Assembly (NCBI GenBank): GCA_019510125.1 | Contig: JAEKKX010000004.1 | Coordinates: 1-64,000, forward strand | Source: Lysobacterales bacterium | GTDB taxonomy: Bacteria > Pseudomonadota > Gammaproteobacteria > Xanthomonadales > Xanthomonadaceae | Direction: 5' to 3' | DNA: 64,000 nucleotides | In this document: positions 17,138 to 26,276 of the stretch, piece after piece | Layout: each line of letters starts with the position of its first letter | Numbering within the stretch: the first letter of the stretch is position 1 | The notes under the pieces: generated by a model | Seen by the model: the letters and a program-made list of their open reading frames with translations, nothing else | Database searches by the model: none | Told to the model about the DNA's origin: nothing | Program-made: the position numbers and the translations under genes

Positions 17138-18082
17138 ATGGAGCTTCGTCACCTTCGATACTTCCTGGCCGTGGCCGAAGAACTCCGTTTCGCTCGTGCG
17201 GCGGAGAAGCTGCATATTGAACAATCGCCGCTGTCGCGGGCCATCAAGGAACTGGAGGAAGAACTCGGTGTGGCGCTGTTTGCCCGTACCACGCGCAGTA
17301 CGCGGCTAACCCATGCCGGAACATTGTTCTTGGAGCATGTGCGTCGCGTGTTTGCCGCCTTGGAACAAGCGCGTGATAGCGTGAAAGCGGCAGCTAATGG
17401 CTTTCATGGACAATTGCGAGTGGCCTTGTCGGATGGCATTACACCGTCGCGCTTGCCGACCTTGTTGGCGTTATGTCGTCAGGAAGAACCCGAGGTCGAA
17501 ATCCGCTTCTTCGAGGTGCCGCTGTCGCAGCAGATTAAAGGGTTGCACGATGATCTATACGACGTGGGGTTTGCTCAGTCCGACGAGGTGGGCGATGGCA
17601 TCGTCGCGTTGCCAGCTTGGAGTGATGCGCTAATGGTGGCGGTCCCCGCTCGCCATCCTCTACTGGCCCACAAGCGTATCCCCTTGGACGAACTGCTGCG
17701 CTATCCGCTGGTTTTGTGCGATCCGCAAGTGTGTGAAGGCCATGCCAAACACGTGGAACGAGTGCTGCGTCGTGCTGACATGGAACCGTTGATCGCAGAG
17801 CGAGTTGCCACATGCGATCTGATGATGGCGCTGGTATCAGCCGGCTTCGCGCTCGGGCTGGCGGGCGCTGCGCATATTTCCGCCAGCCGTGAACCGGGAG
17901 TGGTAGCGCGGCCACTTGCGTCGCGTGTACCTCCGCTGACGACTTACTTGCTTCGTCTTGACGGTGATCCGTCCGACGAACTTGCACGGTTCATCGAACG
18001 GGTACAGACAATTGAAACGCCGGAGACTCCCAGGCCCATCCGAGGCCGCAGTTCTGATCCACCGGAGGAATTGATGCCATGA
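17138..18082 (+). CDS. LysR-family regulator (TraR-like)
   Basis: A 314-residue LysR-type regulator. The N-terminal winged HTH (LRFARAAEKLHIEQSPLSRAIKELE, around residues 14-40) binds DNA, and the remaining periplasmic-binding-protein-like domain senses a co-inducer. Tn4371-type elements carry a LysR gene called traR just before traG, the same relative place as here, so control of transfer genes is likely. Its stop overlaps the start of the EexN lipoprotein gene (ATGA). Confidence 0.85.
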   Translation: MELRHLRYFLAVAEELRFARAAEKLHIEQSPLSRAIKELEEELGVALFARTTRSTRLTHAGTLFLEHVRRVFAALEQARDSVKAAANGFHGQLRVALSDGITPSRLPTLLALCRQEEPEVEIRFFEVPLSQQIKGLHDDLYDVGFAQSDEVGDGIVALPAWSDALMVAVPARHPLLAHKRIPLDELLRYPLVLCDPQVCEGHAKHVERVLRRADMEPLIAERVATCDLMMALVSAGFALGLAGAAHISASREPGVVARPLASRVPPLTTYLLRLDGDPSDELARFIERVQTIETPETPRPIRGRSSDPPEELMP

Positions 18083-18357
18083 AGAAAATCATTCCGTTCT
18101 TGCTCGTGACCGCCTTGTCTGCTTGCGGCCAATCCGAGGCACCTCAGAAGGCCGCCGATTCGGAGACGAATATTCCGACGGTGGAAGAGCTGGCGGCCAA
18201 CCCTGACCAGCTTAAAGGACTGCGCCAACAGTGCAAGACCGATCGCCCCAAGCTGGGCGACATGCTGTGCAACCGGGTGGCCGAAGCCACGCGCAAGCGA
18301 TTCTATGGCGACGGCGAAACGCCCTATACACCGCCGAAAGAGTCGCCAAAGTTCTGA
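18079..18357 (+). CDS. EexN-family lipoprotein (entry exclusion)
   Basis: A 92-residue lipoprotein with lipobox ALSAC (Cys16) and the EexN/TrbK signature of a short helical repeat with two cysteines (LKGLRQQCKTDR, MLCNRVAEATRKRF). Such inner-membrane lipoproteins block redundant entry of the same element. It is coupled to the LysR gene and followed by a terminator. A second protein of the same build lies between trbJ and trbL (25956-26276). Confidence 0.75.
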   Translation: MKKIIPFLLVTALSACGQSEAPQKAADSETNIPTVEELAANPDQLKGLRQQCKTDRPKLGDMLCNRVAEATRKRFYGDGETPYTPPKESPKF

Positions 18358-18398
18358 TTGTTGGCCGCTCGCCGATTCGCCTTCACTTTTTTTTCGAC

Positions 18399-18431
18399 AC
18401 GCCGCAATGCGCTCGCGCTTGCGGCGTTTTT
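18399..18431 (+). terminator. Rho-independent terminator after eexN
   Basis: ACGCCGCAA (18399-18407) pairs perfectly with TTGCGGCGT (18419-18427), followed by a run of T to 18431. It separates the LysR-eexN transcript from the traG-trb operon. Confidence 0.8.
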
Positions 18432-18592
18432 CTTTGGTTCGCCGTCGCACTCATTCTGTCTTTTTGCTCGACCTTTCTTCTGAAAACGGTCTTTGACCGG
18501 CACTGACCCGGCACCGATCCTGACGCCTGCGGCACGCCTTTGTGCCGCTCTTTCCATGAGGAATCAGCTCAGGAGAAATCGGAGGCCAGGTC

Positions 18593-20593
18593 ATGCAAGG
18601 GACGAACGTGCTGTTCGGTCAGATCGCCGTGGTATTCGGCATCGTGATCGCCGGCGTGTGGGGCGCCACACAATGGACAGCAGCGGCCCTTGGCTACCAA
18701 CTACGCCTTGGCTCGCCCTGGTTTGATTTCTTCGGCACGCCGGTCTATCACCCGTGGCGGCTGTTCGAGTGGTGGTTCTTCTTCGACGCCTACGCGCCGC
18801 GCGTGTTCGACACCGGCGGCGCCATCGCGGGCGGCAGCGGTCTTGTTGCCGTGCTGGTGGCGATTGGCATGTCGATCTGGCGCTCGCGGCAATCGCGCCT
18901 GGTCACGACCTACGGCTCGGCCCGCTGGGCGAACGCGGATGACATTCGCAAGGCCGGCCTCACACAGCCGGCCGGCGTGTTCCTCGGCCAGCACGATCGC
19001 CAGTACCTGCGTCACGAAGGCCCGGAACACGTCCTGACCTTCGCGCCCACGCGCTCGGGCAAAGGTGTCGGCCTGGTGGTGCCGACGCTGCTGTCCTGGC
19101 CGGCCTCGGCCGTCATCCATGACATCAAGGGCGAGAACTGGCAGATCACCGCCGGCTGGCGCAGCCGATTCAGCCATTGCCTTCTGTTCAACCCGACCGA
19201 TGCGAAGTCGGCGGCATACAACCCGCTGCTGGAGGTGCGGCGTGGCGCGCATGAAGTGCGCGACGTGCAGAACATCGCGGACATTCTGGTCGATCCCGAA
19301 GGCGCGTTGGAGAAGCGAAACCATTGGGAAAAGACCTCGCACGCGCTGCTGGTCGGGGCCATCCTGCATGTGCTCTACGCCGGCGAGGACAAGACGCTGC
19401 GCGGCGTCGCCAACTTTCTCTCCGATCCGGCCAGCCCGTTCGAGCTGACCTTGCACCGGATGATGACCACGCCGCACCTCGGCGACGGGCCGCATCCGGT
19501 CGTCGCATCGGCGGCGCGTGAAGTCCTCAACAAGAGCGACAACGAACGCTCGGGCGTGCTGTCCACGGCCATGTCGTTCCTCGGCCTTTACCGCGATCCC
19601 ACGGTGGCCGAAGTCACCTCGCGCTGCGACTGGCGCATCGCCGACCTGATCGCTGCGGAACATCCGGTGTCGCTGTATCTGGTGGTGCCGCCTTCGGACA
19701 TTTCGCGGACGAAGCCCCTCATTCGCCTGATCCTCAACCAGATCGGGCGGCGGCTCACCGAATCGCTCGACGGTTCCGATGGCATCGCGCGCCGCCACAA
19801 GCTGCTGTTGATGCTCGACGAGTTCCCGGCGCTGGGGCGCCTGGACTTCTTCGAGACGGCGCTGGCCTTCATGGCGGGCTACGGCATCCGCAGCTTCCTC
19901 ATCGCGCAGTCGCTCAACCAGATCGACAAGGCGTATGGGCAAAACCACTCCATCCTCGACAACTGCCATGTGCGCGTGACGTTCGCCACGAACGACGAGC
20001 GCACCGCCAAGCGGATTTCCGAGACGCTGGGCACGGCCACCGAGCTGCGCGCGCAGCGCAACTATGCCGGCCACCGGCTCGCGCCGTGGCTAGACCACCT
20101 GATGGTGTCGCGCCAGGAAACCGCGCGCCCGCTGCTGACGCCGGGCGAAGTCATGCAGCTTCCACCTGACGAGGCCGTGGTGATGGTGTCCAGCGTGGCA
20201 CCGATCAAGGCCAAGAAGCTGCGCTACTACGCGGACGCCAATTTCAAGCGTCGCGTGCTGCCACCGCCCGCGCTGGCGGATGGGCAGTACGCCGACGCGC
20301 CGCCATTGCGGCCCGACGACTGGAGCGGGTTGGCGATTCCCGCCGTGCCCACCGCACCCGCCGCGGCATCCGCTGATGGCCTGGGTTCCGCCGATGACGG
20401 TGGCCCACGCCGTCAGCCCGAACTCTCCGAAACCGTCGCCTACGACCCCGAGCTTGCCGCGCCTGCGGCCGACCTTGGGCTGCTCGATGACGACGACGAC
20501 CTGCCGCTTCCCCTTCCTCGCCAGTTCGATCCAGCCATGCAGCGCACGGCCCGGCTGGCTTCCCTCGACCCCAACGACGGAATCGAGCTATGA
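18593..20593 (+). CDS. traG: Type IV coupling protein TraG (VirD4 family)
   Basis: A 666-residue membrane ATPase that connects the relaxase-DNA complex to the transfer channel. Two N-terminal membrane segments (about 8-28 and 80-95) precede Walker A PTRSGKGVG (residues 152-160) and Walker B LLLMLDEFPALG (about 400-411). The C-terminus is acidic, with a poly-Asp stretch typical of recruiting tails. A strong GGAGG ribosome-binding site precedes the ATG. It opens the traG-trb operon and overlaps the copG gene by four bases. Confidence 0.92.
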   Translation: MQGTNVLFGQIAVVFGIVIAGVWGATQWTAAALGYQLRLGSPWFDFFGTPVYHPWRLFEWWFFFDAYAPRVFDTGGAIAGGSGLVAVLVAIGMSIWRSRQSRLVTTYGSARWANADDIRKAGLTQPAGVFLGQHDRQYLRHEGPEHVLTFAPTRSGKGVGLVVPTLLSWPASAVIHDIKGENWQITAGWRSRFSHCLLFNPTDAKSAAYNPLLEVRRGAHEVRDVQNIADILVDPEGALEKRNHWEKTSHALLVGAILHVLYAGEDKTLRGVANFLSDPASPFELTLHRMMTTPHLGDGPHPVVASAAREVLNKSDNERSGVLSTAMSFLGLYRDPTVAEVTSRCDWRIADLIAAEHPVSLYLVVPPSDISRTKPLIRLILNQIGRRLTESLDGSDGIARRHKLLLMLDEFPALGRLDFFETALAFMAGYGIRSFLIAQSLNQIDKAYGQNHSILDNCHVRVTFATNDERTAKRISETLGTATELRAQRNYAGHRLAPWLDHLMVSRQETARPLLTPGEVMQLPPDEAVVMVSSVAPIKAKKLRYYADANFKRRVLPPPALADGQYADAPPLRPDDWSGLAIPAVPTAPAAASADGLGSADDGGPRRQPELSETVAYDPELAAPAADLGLLDDDDDLPLPLPRQFDPAMQRTARLASLDPNDGIEL

Positions 20594-21054
20594 GCCAATA
20601 TCGCCTGAATCTCTTTATCCAGCCGGAGCACGCCAAGCGCCTGGACGAGCTGGCCGCCAAGAAAGGCGTGTCCAAGTCGTCCATCGTCGCGGCGGCGCTC
20701 GCATCGTGGCTGTCGCCCGATGCCGCCGACCAGCGCGAAGCGGCTATCGCCAAGCGGCTGGATCGCCTGTCGCGCCAGGCCGAGCGTATGGAGCGCGACC
20801 AGAACATCCAGATCGAAACGCTGGCGCTGTTCATTCGCTACTACCTCACGGTCAGCGCGCCAGTCCCCGAGGCGCACCAAGAGGCCGCCCGCGCCCAGGG
20901 CAAAGCTCGCTTCGAGCAGTTCGTTGAACAGTTGGGTCGGCACCTGCTGCGCGGGCGCAGCCTGGTGCGCGACGTGGTGGAGGAACTGCATCCCGACCCA
21001 ATGCGGATGGAAGACGCGGCGGCAGCCGCGCAAGCGCAGGAGCGTGCGTCATGA
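20590..21054 (+). CDS. CopG-family ribbon-helix-helix protein
   Basis: A 154-residue protein with an N-terminal ribbon-helix-helix ([30 protein letters not shown], about residues 4-35). A helical, coiled-coil-like middle ([21 protein letters not shown] region) and a charged tail follow. In this element family a CopG gene is always placed between traG and trbB and is presumed to regulate the operon. ATGA overlaps on both sides show full translational coupling. Confidence 0.85.
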   Translation: MSQYRLNLFIQPEHAKRLDELAAKKGVSKSSIVAAALASWLSPDAADQREAAIAKRLDRLSRQAERMERDQNIQIETLALFIRYYLTVSAPVPEAHQEAARAQGKARFEQFVEQLGRHLLRGRSLVRDVVEELHPDPMRMEDAAAAAQAQERAS

Positions 21055-22103
21055 GCGCCGTTCCACAGTCCATGAGCGCCACGTCGCTCGACCGCCGCAT
21101 CCAGATGCTGCGCACGGCGATGGGGCCGCTGATCGCCGCTGCGCTCGAAGACCCGGACGTGGTGGAGGTGATGCTGAATCCCGATCGCACCCTTTGGGTG
21201 GATCGGCTTTCCAGTGGGCGCGCGCCGATGGGCGTGGAACTGCCCGAGGCGGACGGCGAGCGAATCATCCGCCTGGTCGCGGCCCACGTCGGCGCAGAAG
21301 TCCATCGCGGCCAGCCGCTGCTGTCCGCCGAGTTGCCCGAAACGGGCGAACGCTTCGAGGGCATCTTGCCACCGGCAGCGCCGGGGCCGGCCTTCGCGCT
21401 GCGCAAGCGCGCCATCGGCGTGATTCCGCTGGAGCGGTACGTCATCGACGGGATGATGACCAGCGCGCAAGCGGGCTTTCTCGTTCGCGCCGTGCGCGAG
21501 CGGCAGAACGTGCTGATCGCCGGCGCCACCAGCAGCGGCAAGACCACGCTCGCCAATGCGTTGCTCGCCGAAATCGCCGCCACCGGCGACCGCGTGCTGG
21601 TGCTCGAAGACACGGTGGAACTGCAATGCGCAGCCCGCGACCACGTTCCGCTGCGCACCCGCGCAGGCGTGGTGTCGATGACCGAACTGGTGCGCTCGTC
21701 CATGCGCCTGCGGCCTGATCGCGTCGTCGTTGGCGAAGTGCGCGGCGCCGAGGCACTGGATCTGATCAAGGTGTGGGGCACAGGCCATCCGGGCGGTATC
21801 GCCACGATCCATGCCGGCTCCGCGCTCGGCGCGCTGCTGCGCCTGGAGCAACTGATTCTCGAAGTGGCGGTGAACCCTCCCCGTGCGCTGATCGCCGAGG
21901 CGGTCAACGTAGTGATTCACATCGCCGGACGCGGGCGCAAGCGCCGCATCGAGAACATCGCCCGCGTCGTCGGCTTCGACGGCGTGGGCTACCAATTGGC
22001 GGACGCGCTGGAAACGCCGTTTCCCGAGCTGCCGCCACGTCCCGATGCCGCCCCCGCTGCGGCGACTTCCCCATCGCCTGACTCACTTGGAGAACTGCCA
22101 TGA
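21051..22103 (+). CDS. trbB: TrbB, VirB11-type secretion ATPase
   Basis: A 350-residue hexameric ATPase on the cytosolic side of the mating-pair-formation complex. Walker [10 protein letters not shown] is at residues 158-166. The Asp box [11 protein letters not shown], the Walker B region [14 protein letters not shown] and the His box [15 protein letters not shown] all follow in order. Family length is normal. It powers pilus assembly and substrate movement together with TrbE and TraG. Confidence 0.93.
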   Translation: MSAVPQSMSATSLDRRIQMLRTAMGPLIAAALEDPDVVEVMLNPDRTLWVDRLSSGRAPMGVELPEADGERIIRLVAAHVGAEVHRGQPLLSAELPETGERFEGILPPAAPGPAFALRKRAIGVIPLERYVIDGMMTSAQAGFLVRAVRERQNVLIAGATSSGKTTLANALLAEIAATGDRVLVLEDTVELQCAARDHVPLRTRAGVVSMTELVRSSMRLRPDRVVVGEVRGAEALDLIKVWGTGHPGGIATIHAGSALGALLRLEQLILEVAVNPPRALIAEAVNVVIHIAGRGRKRRIENIARVVGFDGVGYQLADALETPFPELPPRPDAAPAAATSPSPDSLGELP

Positions 22104-22483
22104 CGCAGATGATCGTTCCTGCTTTCCGTTTTTCTGCAAATCCGGCTTTGCGTCTTGCGCGGCTGCGCTGCCTGGCCCGCCCTGCGGCGCAAGGGCTGCT
22201 GCTGGCCGCGCTGCTGTTGTTCCTGGCCGGAACCGCGCAGGCCGCCGGTTCCTCGATGCCGTGGGAAGGCCCGCTGCAATCCATCCTCGAATCCATCCAG
22301 GGGCCGGTGGCGCGCATCGTCGCGGTCATCATCATCATCGCCACCGGCCTTGCGCTGGCCTTCGGCGACACCTCCGGCGGATTCCGCAAGCTGATCCAGA
22401 TCGTCTTCGGCCTGTCCATCGCCTTCGCGGCTTCGAGCTTCTTCCTGTCGTTCTTCAGCTTCTCCGGCGGGGCCGTCGTATGA
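22100..22483 (+). CDS. trbC: TrbC, conjugative pilin precursor
   Basis: A 127-residue VirB2-like pre-pilin. The long basic-hydrophobic signal sequence ends at AQA (residue about 51). The mature part has two hydrophobic helices (VARIVAVIIIIATGLALAFG and a second ending at the C-terminus). In the RP4 system TrbC is trimmed and cyclised by TraF, and a traF homologue is present at 8286. Overlaps trbB and trbD by four bases. Confidence 0.9.
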   Translation: MTQMIVPAFRFSANPALRLARLRCLARPAAQGLLLAALLLFLAGTAQAAGSSMPWEGPLQSILESIQGPVARIVAVIIIIATGLALAFGDTSGGFRKLIQIVFGLSIAFAASSFFLSFFSFSGGAVV

Positions 22484-22752
22484 GTGCCCCGGACACCTTC
22501 GCGGACGGCTTCGAGGTGCCGCTGCATCGCTCGCTGACCGAGCCGATTCTGCTTGGCGGTGCGCCGCGCACCGTGGCGATCGCCAACGGCACGCTGGCCG
22601 CCGCCGTCGGGCTGGGCCTGCAACTGTGGATTCCCGGCGTGGTGCTCTGGATCGTCGGCCATTCGCTGGCGGTGTGGGGTGCGCGCGTCGATCCGCAGTT
22701 CATGCAGGTCTTCGCCCGGCACATCAAGCACCGCTCGCTGCTGGACGTGTGA
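22480..22752 (+). CDS. trbD: TrbD, VirB3-like inner-membrane protein
   Basis: A 90-residue protein with the VirB3 signature at the N-terminus (VPLHRSLTEPILLGGAPR) and one or two membrane segments (about 33-63). It is needed for pilus assembly and works with the ATPase TrbE encoded next. The start overlaps the trbC stop. In some related elements trbD and trbE are fused; here they are separate. Confidence 0.88.
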   Translation: MSAPDTFADGFEVPLHRSLTEPILLGGAPRTVAIANGTLAAAVGLGLQLWIPGVVLWIVGHSLAVWGARVDPQFMQVFARHIKHRSLLDV

Positions 22753-22767
22753 GGGGAGGACGCCGCG

Positions 22768-25221
22768 ATGCTGAACCTCGCCGAATACCGCCAGCGCCCG
22801 GCCTTGCTTGCCGACTGGCTGCCCTGGGCCGGACTGGTCGCGCCGGGCGTCGTCTTGAACAAGGACGGCAGTTTCCAGCGCACGGCCCGGTTTCGCGGGC
22901 CTGACCTCGACAGCGCGACGCAAGGCGAGCTGATCGCCACGTCAGCGCGGTTGAACAACGCGCTGCGCCGCATGGGATCGGGCTGGGCGCTATTCATCGA
23001 AGCCGAGCGCCGGCCTGCGGCCGATTATCCGCACTCGGAGTTTCCCGAGCCGCTTTCGTGGGTGGTGGAGGAAGAACGCCGGGCCGCCTTCGAGGAATCG
23101 GGCAATCACTTCGAGAGCGGCTATCACCTGACGCTGCTTTACCTGCCGCCGGAAGAATCCCGCGCCCGTGCAGCCAAGATGCTCTACGAGAACACGCCGA
23201 CGAATGGCGTGGACTGGCGCGAGCGGCTGCAAGCCTTCGTCGCGGAGACGGATCGCGTCTTTGACCTGCTCGACGGCGTGATGCCGGAAATTGACTGGCT
23301 CGATGACGCGCAGACGCTGACCTACCTGCACGCGACCATCTCGACGCGGCGCTATCGCGTGGGCGTGCCCGAAGTGCCGTTCCACATCGACGCGCTGCTG
23401 ACCGATTCCGCGCTGGTCGGCGGCCTGGCGCCCATGCTGGGCGACCAGCACCTGCGCGTGGTGTCGGTGCGGGGCTTCCCGACCTCGACCTGGCCGGGGA
23501 TTCTGGACGACCTCAACCGCCTCGGTTTTGCGTACCGCTGGAGCACGCGCTTTCTCTGCCTCGACAAATCCGAAGCGGAACGGGAGTTGGGACGCCTGCG
23601 CCGCCAGTGGTTCGCCAAGCGCAAGAACGTCATCGCGCTGCTGCGCGAAACGATCTTCCAGCAGGAAAGCCCGCTGGTCGATACCGACGCCAACAACAAA
23701 GCCGCCGATGCCGACGCTGCCTTGCAGGAGCTGGGCGGCGATCAAGTCGCCTTCGGCTATCTGACGGCGACCGTCACCGTCATGGACGAGGACGCTGCCG
23801 TCGCAGACGAGAAGCTGCGCATGGTGGAGCGCGTCATCCAGGGTCGGGGCTTCGTCACCATCCCTGAAACGCTCAATGCCGTGGATGCCTGGCTGTCCTC
23901 GCTCCCCGGCAACGCCTACGCCAACGTGCGCCAGCCCATCGTCTCGACGCTGAACTTGGCGCACATGATGCCGGTGTCGGCGGTATGGGCTGGGCCGGAG
24001 AAGAACGACCACCTCGACGGCCCGCCGCTGATCGTCACACGCACCGATGGCGCGACGCCGTTCCGGCTGGTGACGCACATCGGCGACGTGGGCCACACGC
24101 TGGTCGCGGGGCCGACTGGCATGGGCAAGTCGGTCTTGCTCGCCACGCTGGCGATGCAGTTCCGCCGCTATCGCGGTTCACGCATCTTCGCCTTCGACAT
24201 GGGCCGCTCCATGCGGGCCGCGATCCTCGGCCTGGGCGGCGAACACTACGACCTGAGCACGGATGGCGAAATCGCCTTCCAGCCACTCGCGCGCATCGAC
24301 CGCGAGGGCTACCGCACCTGGGCCGCCGAATGGATCGAAGGTCGCTTGCTGCACGAAGGCGTGGCGGTCGGCCCCGACGAGAAGGCGGCTATCTGGTCGG
24401 CGCTGGGAAGTCTCGCCGGTGCGCCGGTGGAGCAGCGCACGATGACGGGGCTTTCCGTGCTGCTGCAATCGAACACGTTGCGGCAGGCGCTGTCGCCCTA
24501 TGTGCTGGGTGGCGCCCACGGCAAGCTGCTGGACGCCGACCATGACCGGCTCGGCATGGCCGACGTGCAGTGCTTCGAGATGGAGGAGCTGATGCACAGC
24601 AAGGCCGCCGTCATGGCCGTGCTGCATTACCTCTTTGCGCGTTTCGATGAACGCTTCGACGGGGCGCCCACGCTGCTGATCCTCGATGAAGCGTGGCTGT
24701 TCCTCGATGCCCCGGTGTTTGCCGCGCGTATCCGCCAGTGGCTCAAGACACTGCGCAAGAAGAACGTCAGCGTCATCTTCGCCACGCAGAGCCTCGCCGA
24801 CATCAAGGATTCGAGCATCGCGCCCGCGATCATCGAGAGCTGCGCGAGTCGGATTTTCTTGCCCAACCCGCAGGCGACAGAGCCGCAGATTCGCACGATC
24901 TACGAGGGCTTCGGCCTCAACATGCGGCAGATCGAAATCGTCGCCACTGCGCAGCCCAAGCGAGACTACTACTACCAATCCCGCCTCGGCAACCGCCTGT
25001 TCGACCTCGATCTGGGGCCGGCAGCGCTGGCGTTTGCGGGCGCTTCCACGCCGCAAGACCAGCGCGACATAGACCGCGTGCTGCTGGACGCCGGCGTGCC
25101 CGGCTTCGCGGGCGCCTGGCTGCGCCATCGCGGCCTCGATTGGGCGGCCGACCTGCTGCCCTCGTTCCCCGGCCTCGCGCCGGGTTCCCTCGCTGACCAA
25201 TCCCTGGAGAACCTGTCATGA
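22768..25221 (+). CDS. trbE: TrbE, VirB4-type ATPase
   Basis: An 817-residue ATPase, the largest of the mating-pair-formation set. The CagE/TrbE/VirB N-terminal domain covers about residues 1-400. Walker A GPTGMGKS is at 448-455 and Walker B LLILDEAWLFL lies near residue 640. Length is typical. It supplies energy for pilin extraction and channel assembly. A normal 15-base gap and a GGGGAGG site separate it from trbD; its end overlaps trbJ. Confidence 0.93.
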   Translation: MLNLAEYRQRPALLADWLPWAGLVAPGVVLNKDGSFQRTARFRGPDLDSATQGELIATSARLNNALRRMGSGWALFIEAERRPAADYPHSEFPEPLSWVVEEERRAAFEESGNHFESGYHLTLLYLPPEESRARAAKMLYENTPTNGVDWRERLQAFVAETDRVFDLLDGVMPEIDWLDDAQTLTYLHATISTRRYRVGVPEVPFHIDALLTDSALVGGLAPMLGDQHLRVVSVRGFPTSTWPGILDDLNRLGFAYRWSTRFLCLDKSEAERELGRLRRQWFAKRKNVIALLRETIFQQESPLVDTDANNKAADADAALQELGGDQVAFGYLTATVTVMDEDAAVADEKLRMVERVIQGRGFVTIPETLNAVDAWLSSLPGNAYANVRQPIVSTLNLAHMMPVSAVWAGPEKNDHLDGPPLIVTRTDGATPFRLVTHIGDVGHTLVAGPTGMGKSVLLATLAMQFRRYRGSRIFAFDMGRSMRAAILGLGGEHYDLSTDGEIAFQPLARIDREGYRTWAAEWIEGRLLHEGVAVGPDEKAAIWSALGSLAGAPVEQRTMTGLSVLLQSNTLRQALSPYVLGGAHGKLLDADHDRLGMADVQCFEMEELMHSKAAVMAVLHYLFARFDERFDGAPTLLILDEAWLFLDAPVFAARIRQWLKTLRKKNVSVIFATQSLADIKDSSIAPAIIESCASRIFLPNPQATEPQIRTIYEGFGLNMRQIEIVATAQPKRDYYYQSRLGNRLFDLDLGPAALAFAGASTPQDQRDIDRVLLDAGVPGFAGAWLRHRGLDWAADLLPSFPGLAPGSLADQSLENLS

Positions 25222-25943
25222 AAAAGCGCCTTATCGCCGCCGCTATCGCGGCCATGCTTTGCACTGCCACCGCCCATGCGCAATGGGTCGTGGTCGATCC
25301 GACGAACCTCGTGCAGAACACGCTAACCGCGATCCGCACGCTGGAGCAGATCAACAACCAGATCCAGCAGCTTCAGAACGAAGCGCAGATGCTGATGAAC
25401 CAGGCGCGCAACCTCGCCAGCCTGCCGTCCAGCGTGGTGAACCAGTTGCGCGCCAATCTGGCGACGACCGAACGACTGATCGCCCAGGCCAGGGGCTTGG
25501 CCTACGACGTGACGAATTTGGATCGGGAGTTCGCGCGCCTGTATCCCGAGCAGTACGCCGCCACGATCAGCGGCGACCAGATGTACCGCGACGCGCAGGA
25601 GCGTTGGCGAAACACGCTCAACGGCTTGCAGACCACGATGCAGATGCAGGCGCAGGTGTCGCAGAACTTGGGCGAAGACGAAAGCGTGCTGGCCGACCTC
25701 GTGGGCAAGAGCCAGTCGGCCGAAGGCGCGCTGCAAGCAATGCAGGCTATGAATCAGTTGCTGGCCTTGCAAGCCAAGCAGTCGATCCAGGCGCAGCGGC
25801 TCCAGATCACGCAAGACCGAGCGACTGCGCTGGAGCTGGCGCGGCAGGCGGCAGCCACGGAGCGCGCCCGCGAGGTGCGGCGGCGCTTCCTGGGCGACGG
25901 CACGCCGTACACGCCGCAGTCCGTGAACTTCTACGGCAACTGA
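25218..25943 (+). CDS. trbJ: TrbJ, VirB5-like periplasmic protein
   Basis: A 241-residue secreted protein with a clear signal peptide (cut after AHA, about residue 23). A long Gln/Asn/Leu-rich coiled coil follows (LEQINNQIQQLQNEAQMLMN and further repeats). VirB5-type proteins sit at the pilus tip or surface and help donor-recipient contact. The end PYTPQSVNFYGN resembles the C-terminus of many TrbJ proteins. Overlaps trbE by four bases. Confidence 0.9.
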   Translation: MKKRLIAAAIAAMLCTATAHAQWVVVDPTNLVQNTLTAIRTLEQINNQIQQLQNEAQMLMNQARNLASLPSSVVNQLRANLATTERLIAQARGLAYDVTNLDREFARLYPEQYAATISGDQMYRDAQERWRNTLNGLQTTMQMQAQVSQNLGEDESVLADLVGKSQSAEGALQAMQAMNQLLALQAKQSIQAQRLQITQDRATALELARQAAATERAREVRRRFLGDGTPYTPQSVNFYGN

Positions 25944-25955
25944 CGGGAGGCCGCC

Positions 25956-26276
25956 ATGCGATGCGTCCTCGTCCTGTGTGTCGCGCTGCTGGCCGCGTGC
26001 AGCGAGCAGCCGGCCGACCACCTTGCCGATGCCCTGGCCGCCGATCCCGTGCGGCTCAAGGCATTGCGCGCGCAATGCGCAGCCGACCGGCAGGCCACGG
26101 GCGAGGACGCCTGCCGCGCCGCCGCCGAAGCCTTCCGGCGGCGCTTCTTCTCCGGCCAGGCCGGGCCGGATGAATACCAGACGCTGGCCGACCTGCCGCC
26201 GATCCCGCCGAGCTTCGATGAACCGGCCGATGGCGAAGCGCCGCCCTTGACCGCCGTACCGGAGGACACGCCATGA
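25956..26276 (+). CDS. trbK: TrbK-like entry-exclusion lipoprotein
   Basis: A 106-residue lipoprotein: lipobox LLAAC (Cys15), then the helical EexN/TrbK core with paired cysteines (LKALRAQCAADR, ACRAAAEAFRRRFF) and a Pro/acidic tail. In RP4, trbK lies between trbJ and trbL and blocks entry of a second copy, and the position here is the same. It shares its core pattern with the EexN protein at 18079-18357, so the element carries two such genes. Confidence 0.75.
   Translation: MRCVLVLCVALLAACSEQPADHLADALAADPVRLKALRAQCAADRQATGEDACRAAAEAFRRRFFSGQAGPDEYQTLADLPPIPPSFDEPADGEAPPLTAVPEDTP

Noticed and set aside
18701-20074. A 457-codon open frame on the minus strand inside traG
   Set aside because: Exact antisense of a well-supported TraG; His/Arg/Gln-rich composition is the typical shadow of a high-GC gene.
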